Below, piece after piece: positions 4,952 to 7,396 of a stretch of 7,396 nucleotides of DNA (positions within the stretch are counted from its first letter, which is position 1; every line of letters starts with the position of its first letter). The translations under genes were made by a program, and so were the position numbers. Below the pieces are notes generated by a model. It saw only the letters and a list, made by a program, of their open reading frames with translations. It ran no database searches and had not been told where the DNA came from. Source of the stretch: an uncultured Actinomyces sp. (GTDB lineage: Bacteria; Actinomycetota; Actinomycetes; Actinomycetales; Actinomycetaceae); contig CABKMZ010000090.1 in NCBI GenBank assembly GCA_902373545.1, positions 1 through 7,396 on the forward strand. Direction: 5' to 3'.

Positions 4952-6199
4952 TTAGTGGCGGGCGTTGCCGCGGCGGCGCGAGGATCGGCGCACGCGGATC
5001 CCGGAGGTCACGGGGTCGACGTCGCTGAACTGGCGCGGCGAGAGCTCGTAGTCGACGCGGCGCGCGGTCTCGGGTTCGAAGGCTTGCGGCAGCGGGCGCT
5101 GGGTGCGCGTGGTGGTGCGCTGCTGGGCGCGCTGGGGGAAGACGGGCGGCGCGGGCGGCACGGGCGGCACGGTCTCGGCCACGACCTCGACGACCTGAGG
5201 GGCCTCGACGACCTGAGGGGCCTCGACGACCTGAGGGGCTTCGACGACCTCGGGCTTGGCGTCGGTGCGCTTGGGCTGGGCGGGCGTGTAGATTCCGGCG
5301 GGCACGGTGGCGGTGGGGCGCACGTGCACGGGGCGGATCTGGGGCACGGACTTGGTGATGGGGCCGCGCGTGTTGCGGGGGGCGACGGCGGGCAGGAGGG
5401 GCGCGGCGCTGCGGTAGGGCGGCTGCGAGGCGGGCGCGTTCTCGGCTGCTTCGCCGGCGGCGATGTCGGCGGGGTCGTCACCGTTGCCGGAGACGCGCTC
5501 GGAGAAGGGGCGTCCTGCGCGGCGCGGCAGCGGCGCGGCGGTGTCGGCGCGGTGGCTGGCGGGCGTTGCGGGGAGGAGCGCCTGTCCGGTGCCCGCGTCG
5601 TGCTTCGGGTAGGCGCGCTCGGGGGCTTCCTCCGGGGACGAGGCCTTGGCGGGCTTGTCCGCGCGCGCAGCCTTGGCGGGTGCGGGGGCGGGCAGGTCGC
5701 CGGGCTCGTGGACGGGCGCCTCGATGACGGGCATCTCGTTGGCGGCGCGACGGCCGAGGAAGAAGGAGCGCAGCTGCATGGCGGCTTCCTGGGCGAGGAC
5801 GCCGCCGATGACCTCGGTGGGGTGGGGCATGCGGGCGTCGCGCAGGACGTCGCGCAGGGAGCCGGCTGCGCCGGCCTTGGGGTCCCAGGCGCCGAAGACG
5901 ACGCGGTCGACGCGCGAGGCGAGGATGGCCCCGGCGCACATGGTGCAGGGCTCGAGGGTGACGATGAGCGTGCAGCCGCTCAGTCGCCACGTGCCCAGGG
6001 CGCGGGCGGCTTCTCGCAGGGCGACGATTTCGGCGTGACCAGTGGGGTCGTGGTGGGCTTCGCGGCAGTTCCAGCCTCGACCGATGATGCGACCGTCGGC
6101 GTCGACAACGACGGCTCCGACGGGGACGTCTCCCGTTTCACGGGCGCGATTTGCCAGGAAAAGGGCCTTGCCCATCGCTTCACGGTACTGATCATTCAC
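4952..6199 (-). CDS. tadA: tRNA-specific adenosine deaminase TadA with long C-terminal extension
   Basis: TadA deaminates A34 to inosine in the anticodon of tRNA-Arg(ACG), allowing it to read several codons. The zinc-dependent deaminase domain covers about the first 150 of 415 residues: VPVGAVVV, then GHAEIVAL with the zinc-binding His and catalytic Glu, then LEPCTMCAGA with the two zinc cysteines, and RVVFGAWDPKAGAAGSL. Bacterial TadA is usually about 150-170 residues, but here roughly 260 more follow. The tail is Pro-, Ala-, Arg- and Glu-rich, looks disordered, contains VVEAPQ repeats, and ends in a basic RRSSRRRGNARH. I prefer GTG 6199 as the start, because AGGAGG lies six bases upstream. 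GTG 6205 overlaps that site. The stop codon is one base before mog, implying a tadA-mog operon. A separate gene for the tail is unlikely, since the frame is continuous. Confidence 0.93.
   Translation of the reverse strand: MNDQYREAMGKALFLANRARETGDVPVGAVVVDADGRIIGRGWNCREAHHDPTGHAEIVALREAARALGTWRLSGCTLIVTLEPCTMCAGAILASRVDRVVFGAWDPKAGAAGSLRDVLRDARMPHPTEVIGGVLAQEAAMQLRSFFLGRRAANEMPVIEAPVHEPGDLPAPAPAKAARADKPAKASSPEEAPERAYPKHDAGTGQALLPATPASHRADTAAPLPRRAGRPFSERVSGNGDDPADIAAGEAAENAPASQPPYRSAAPLLPAVAPRNTRGPITKSVPQIRPVHVRPTATVPAGIYTPAQPKRTDAKPEVVEAPQVVEAPQVVEAPQVVEVVAETVPPVPPAPPVFPQRAQQRTTTRTQRPLPQAFEPETARRVDYELSPRQFSDVDPVTSGIRVRRSSRRRGNARH
5185..5256 (-). repeat. 18-bp in-frame tandem repeat inside tadA
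   Basis: Three perfect 18-bp copies (5185-5202, 5203-5220, 5221-5238) and one degenerate copy (5239-5256) encode the VVEAPQ hexapeptide repeat at about residues 320-340 of TadA. The period is a multiple of three, so copy-number changes keep the reading frame. This makes it a likely site of length variation between strains. Confidence 0.9.
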
Positions 6200-6205
6200 T
6201 GTCAC

Positions 6206-6211
6206 CCTCCT
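6206..6211 (-). promoter_or_regulatory. Ribosome binding site of tadA (AGGAGG)
   Basis: A perfect AGGAGG on the - strand ends six bases before the GTG at 6199 and decides the start codon. The in-frame GTG at 6205 abuts it and could not be served by it. The rest of the divergent gap 6212-6390 holds no gene that I can support. No tadA promoter is clear there. Confidence 0.75.
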
Positions 6212-6390
6212 AGCTTACCGGCCAAATCAACATTGGGGGAACCGGAGCTAACGGTGGGGCGCGAGTCGATTGTGACACCTGAGTTTGACAGTTGGTCAGC
6301 CTGCGACCTGCAAAGACCGTCGCCGATTCGCGCGGACCGGCCGGGGCCTCGTCCCTCGGTAACGGGGTGCGCGCCCGTATGCGAACGAGG

Positions 6391-6396
6391 TAGCCT
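6391..6396 (+). promoter_or_regulatory. -10 box TAGCCT of upp, probable leaderless promoter
   Basis: TAGCCT fits TANNNT and ends six bases before the upp ATG at 6403. TATAAC at 6396-6401 is closer to the -10 consensus but would start transcription inside the coding region. There is no Shine-Dalgarno sequence. As at 592 and 2108, this geometry predicts an mRNA that begins at the start codon. Confidence 0.5.
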
Positions 6397-6402
6397 ATAA
6401 CC

Positions 6403-7041
6403 ATGCGCCTCCACGTAGCTCATCACCCCCTGATCGCCCACAAGCTCACCGTCCTGCGCGATCGCAACACGCCATCGGCGACGTTCCGACAGCTCGTTGA
6501 CGAGCTGGTCACCCTGCTCGCCTACGAGGCGACCCGCGAGGTCGCCGTGTCCGATACCCCAATCGAGACCCCCGTTGCTCCGACCACCGGCTTGACGCTG
6601 TCCGAGCCTCGCCCGATTGTTGTGCCCGTCCTGCGCGCGGGTCTGGGCATGCTCGAGGGCATGACCCGCCTGCTGCCCACCGCCGAGGTCGGCTTCCTGG
6701 GCATGCGTCGCGACGACGACACGCTGGAGATCGAGACCTACGCGAACCGACTGCCCGATGACCTGTCGGGTCGCCAGTGCTTCGTGCTCGACCCCATGCT
6801 GGCCACGGGCCACACGATGGTCGCCGCCACCAACTACCTGTTCGAGCGCGGCGCGAAGGACGTCACCTGCGTGTGCATCCTGGCCGCCCCCGAGGGAGTT
6901 GCCACGCTCGAGGCCGCGATCGGCGACCGCGCTGACGTGAACGTCGTCGTCGCCGCTGTCGACGAGTGTCTCAACGATAAGTCGTACATCGTGCCCGGCC
7001 TGGGCGATGCTGGCGATCGCCTGTACGGCATCGTCGACTGA
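6403..7041 (+). CDS. upp: Uracil phosphoribosyltransferase
   Basis: Upp makes UMP from uracil and phosphoribosyl pyrophosphate (PRPP) in the cytosol, salvaging pyrimidine base. The 212 residues are full length. Visible family features are [13 protein letters not shown] (8-20), [18 protein letters not shown] (29-46), [12 protein letters not shown] (73-84), the PRPP loop [12 protein letters not shown] (128-139), and the uracil-binding C-terminal [15 protein letters not shown] (195-209). The ATG at 6403 gives the normal N-terminus and follows a -10 box by six bases. The gene diverges from tadA across about 200 bp and is followed by a strong hairpin, so it is probably a single-gene transcript. 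Nothing is missing from the active site. Confidence 0.97.
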   Translation: MRLHVAHHPLIAHKLTVLRDRNTPSATFRQLVDELVTLLAYEATREVAVSDTPIETPVAPTTGLTLSEPRPIVVPVLRAGLGMLEGMTRLLPTAEVGFLGMRRDDDTLEIETYANRLPDDLSGRQCFVLDPMLATGHTMVAATNYLFERGAKDVTCVCILAAPEGVATLEAAIGDRADVNVVVAAVDECLNDKSYIVPGLGDAGDRLYGIVD

Positions 7042-7105
7042 CGCCCGGTGGCTGCCGCGCGGGAGCGCCCGAAGGGGCGTGAGTGAGCGCGGGATTGACG
7101 AGAAA

Positions 7106-7147
7106 ACCCGTGTGGGGGAGGGACGGAAGTCCCTCCCCCACACGGGT
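7106..7147. terminator. Perfect 19-bp hairpin after upp
   Basis: The arms 7106-7124 and 7129-7147 are perfectly complementary and enclose GGAA, a GNRA-type tetraloop in the + strand RNA. The stem starts 65 bases after the upp stop codon. On the + strand the following bases are only partly T-rich (atattc). On the - strand four Ts follow directly, so it could act in both directions. A smaller CGCCC/GGGCG hairpin lies at 7066-7079. Confidence 0.75.
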
Positions 7148-7168
7148 ATATTCACAGGTCACGGGCCC

Positions 7169-7193
7169 AAAATATACCGAATCGGCTATTTTT
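7169..7193. promoter_or_regulatory. Imperfect A/T-CCG palindrome before the yagU-like gene
   Basis: AAAATA (7169-7174) mirrors TATTTT (7187-7192) around CCG-AAT-CGG (7177-7185), followed by a T-run. It stands out as an A/T-rich block in G+C-rich DNA. It could be an operator for the downstream gene or a weak second terminator after upp. The rest of 7148-7286 shows no gene. Confidence 0.35.
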
Positions 7194-7286
7194 CACACGT
7201 CTTGCCTGTCAGGACACTCATATGACCTTGAGCACGAAGAGGTTCAAAGTCTCGAAATTTCAACTAGCTGCTTTCATGCTTGTCAC

Positions 7287-7396
7287 ATGGCACTCATTCA
7301 GACCAATCCCAAGCGCCGCAAGTATGGCGTCGCAGCACTCGCAGGTGTTCTCGGAGGCATCGTCTCCGCGATCGTGAAGTTCGGATGGGAGGTGCC
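7287..7396 (+). CDS. YagU-family (DUF1440) membrane protein, N-terminal fragment
   Basis: Only 36 codons are present before the right edge. The start reads MALIQTNPKRRKYGVAALAG, followed by VLGGIVSAIVKFGWEV. A basic stretch leads into a hydrophobic segment (residues 14-31) and then K-G-EVP, closely matching the N-terminus of E. coli YagU ([20 protein letters not shown] and onward), an inner-membrane protein linked to acid resistance. The ATG at 7287 has no Shine-Dalgarno sequence. A weak -10-like CATGCT (7275-7280) again ends six bases before it, so the mRNA may be leaderless. Confidence 0.8.
   Translation, partial: MALIQTNPKRRKYGVAALAGVLGGIVSAIVKFGWEV

Noticed and set aside
6202..6205. GTG at 6205 as the tadA start
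   Set aside because: It abuts the AGGAGG site that would have to serve it. GTG 6199 has the proper six-base spacing and the same frame.
4379..6400. Large + strand open frame of 673 codons
   Set aside because: It is antisense to mog and tadA, whose motifs are unmistakable. Its translation is Gly/Arg/Ala-rich low-complexity, a common shadow in high-G+C DNA.
6202..7155. - strand open frame of 317 codons antisense to upp
   Set aside because: upp on the + strand is a full-length, well-conserved gene. The antisense product is Gly/Val/Asp-rich with no recognisable domain.

Overview
The window looks like chromosomal DNA from a high-G+C actinobacterium, most likely the Actinomyces/Schaalia group. 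This rests on the protein families, the G+C-rich codon use, and several genes that appear leaderless: a -10-like TANNNT box ends exactly six bases before the start codon. The genus is an inference, not something the sequence proves.

Left part (1-2107): an accessory region. It opens with the last codons and right inverted repeat of an IS3-family insertion sequence. Next come a 76-bp structured repeat with a C/A-rich tail, a 338-residue protein with a C-terminal DUF559/Vsr-like nuclease fold, and two more copies of the repeat in tandem. All three repeat copies lie in the same orientation and bracket the nuclease gene. The gene and its A/T-rich leader are visibly less G+C-rich than the genes to the right, which suggests acquisition by transfer.

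Middle part (2108-4950): molybdenum-cofactor (Moco) genes. moeA (molybdate insertion) and moaC (cyclic pyranopterin monophosphate synthase) run on the + strand. A 399-bp gap separates them and holds 35 in-phase copies of a 7-bp C/A-rich unit. A mog/moaB-type molybdopterin adenylyltransferase gene converges on them from the - strand. The three gene products cover an early step and the last two steps of the pathway. moaA, moaD, moaE and a molybdate transporter are not in the window.

Right part (4952-7396): housekeeping genes. tadA (tRNA adenosine deaminase, - strand) carries an unusual Pro/Ala-rich extension of about 260 residues and lies one base upstream of mog, so the two are probably translationally coupled. 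upp (uracil phosphoribosyltransferase) diverges from tadA and ends before a 19-bp perfect hairpin. The window closes in the first 36 codons of a YagU-family (DUF1440) membrane protein.

The best candidates for something undescribed are the repeat-bracketed nuclease locus (131-1956), the heptamer array between moeA and moaC (3434-3678), and the disordered tail on TadA.
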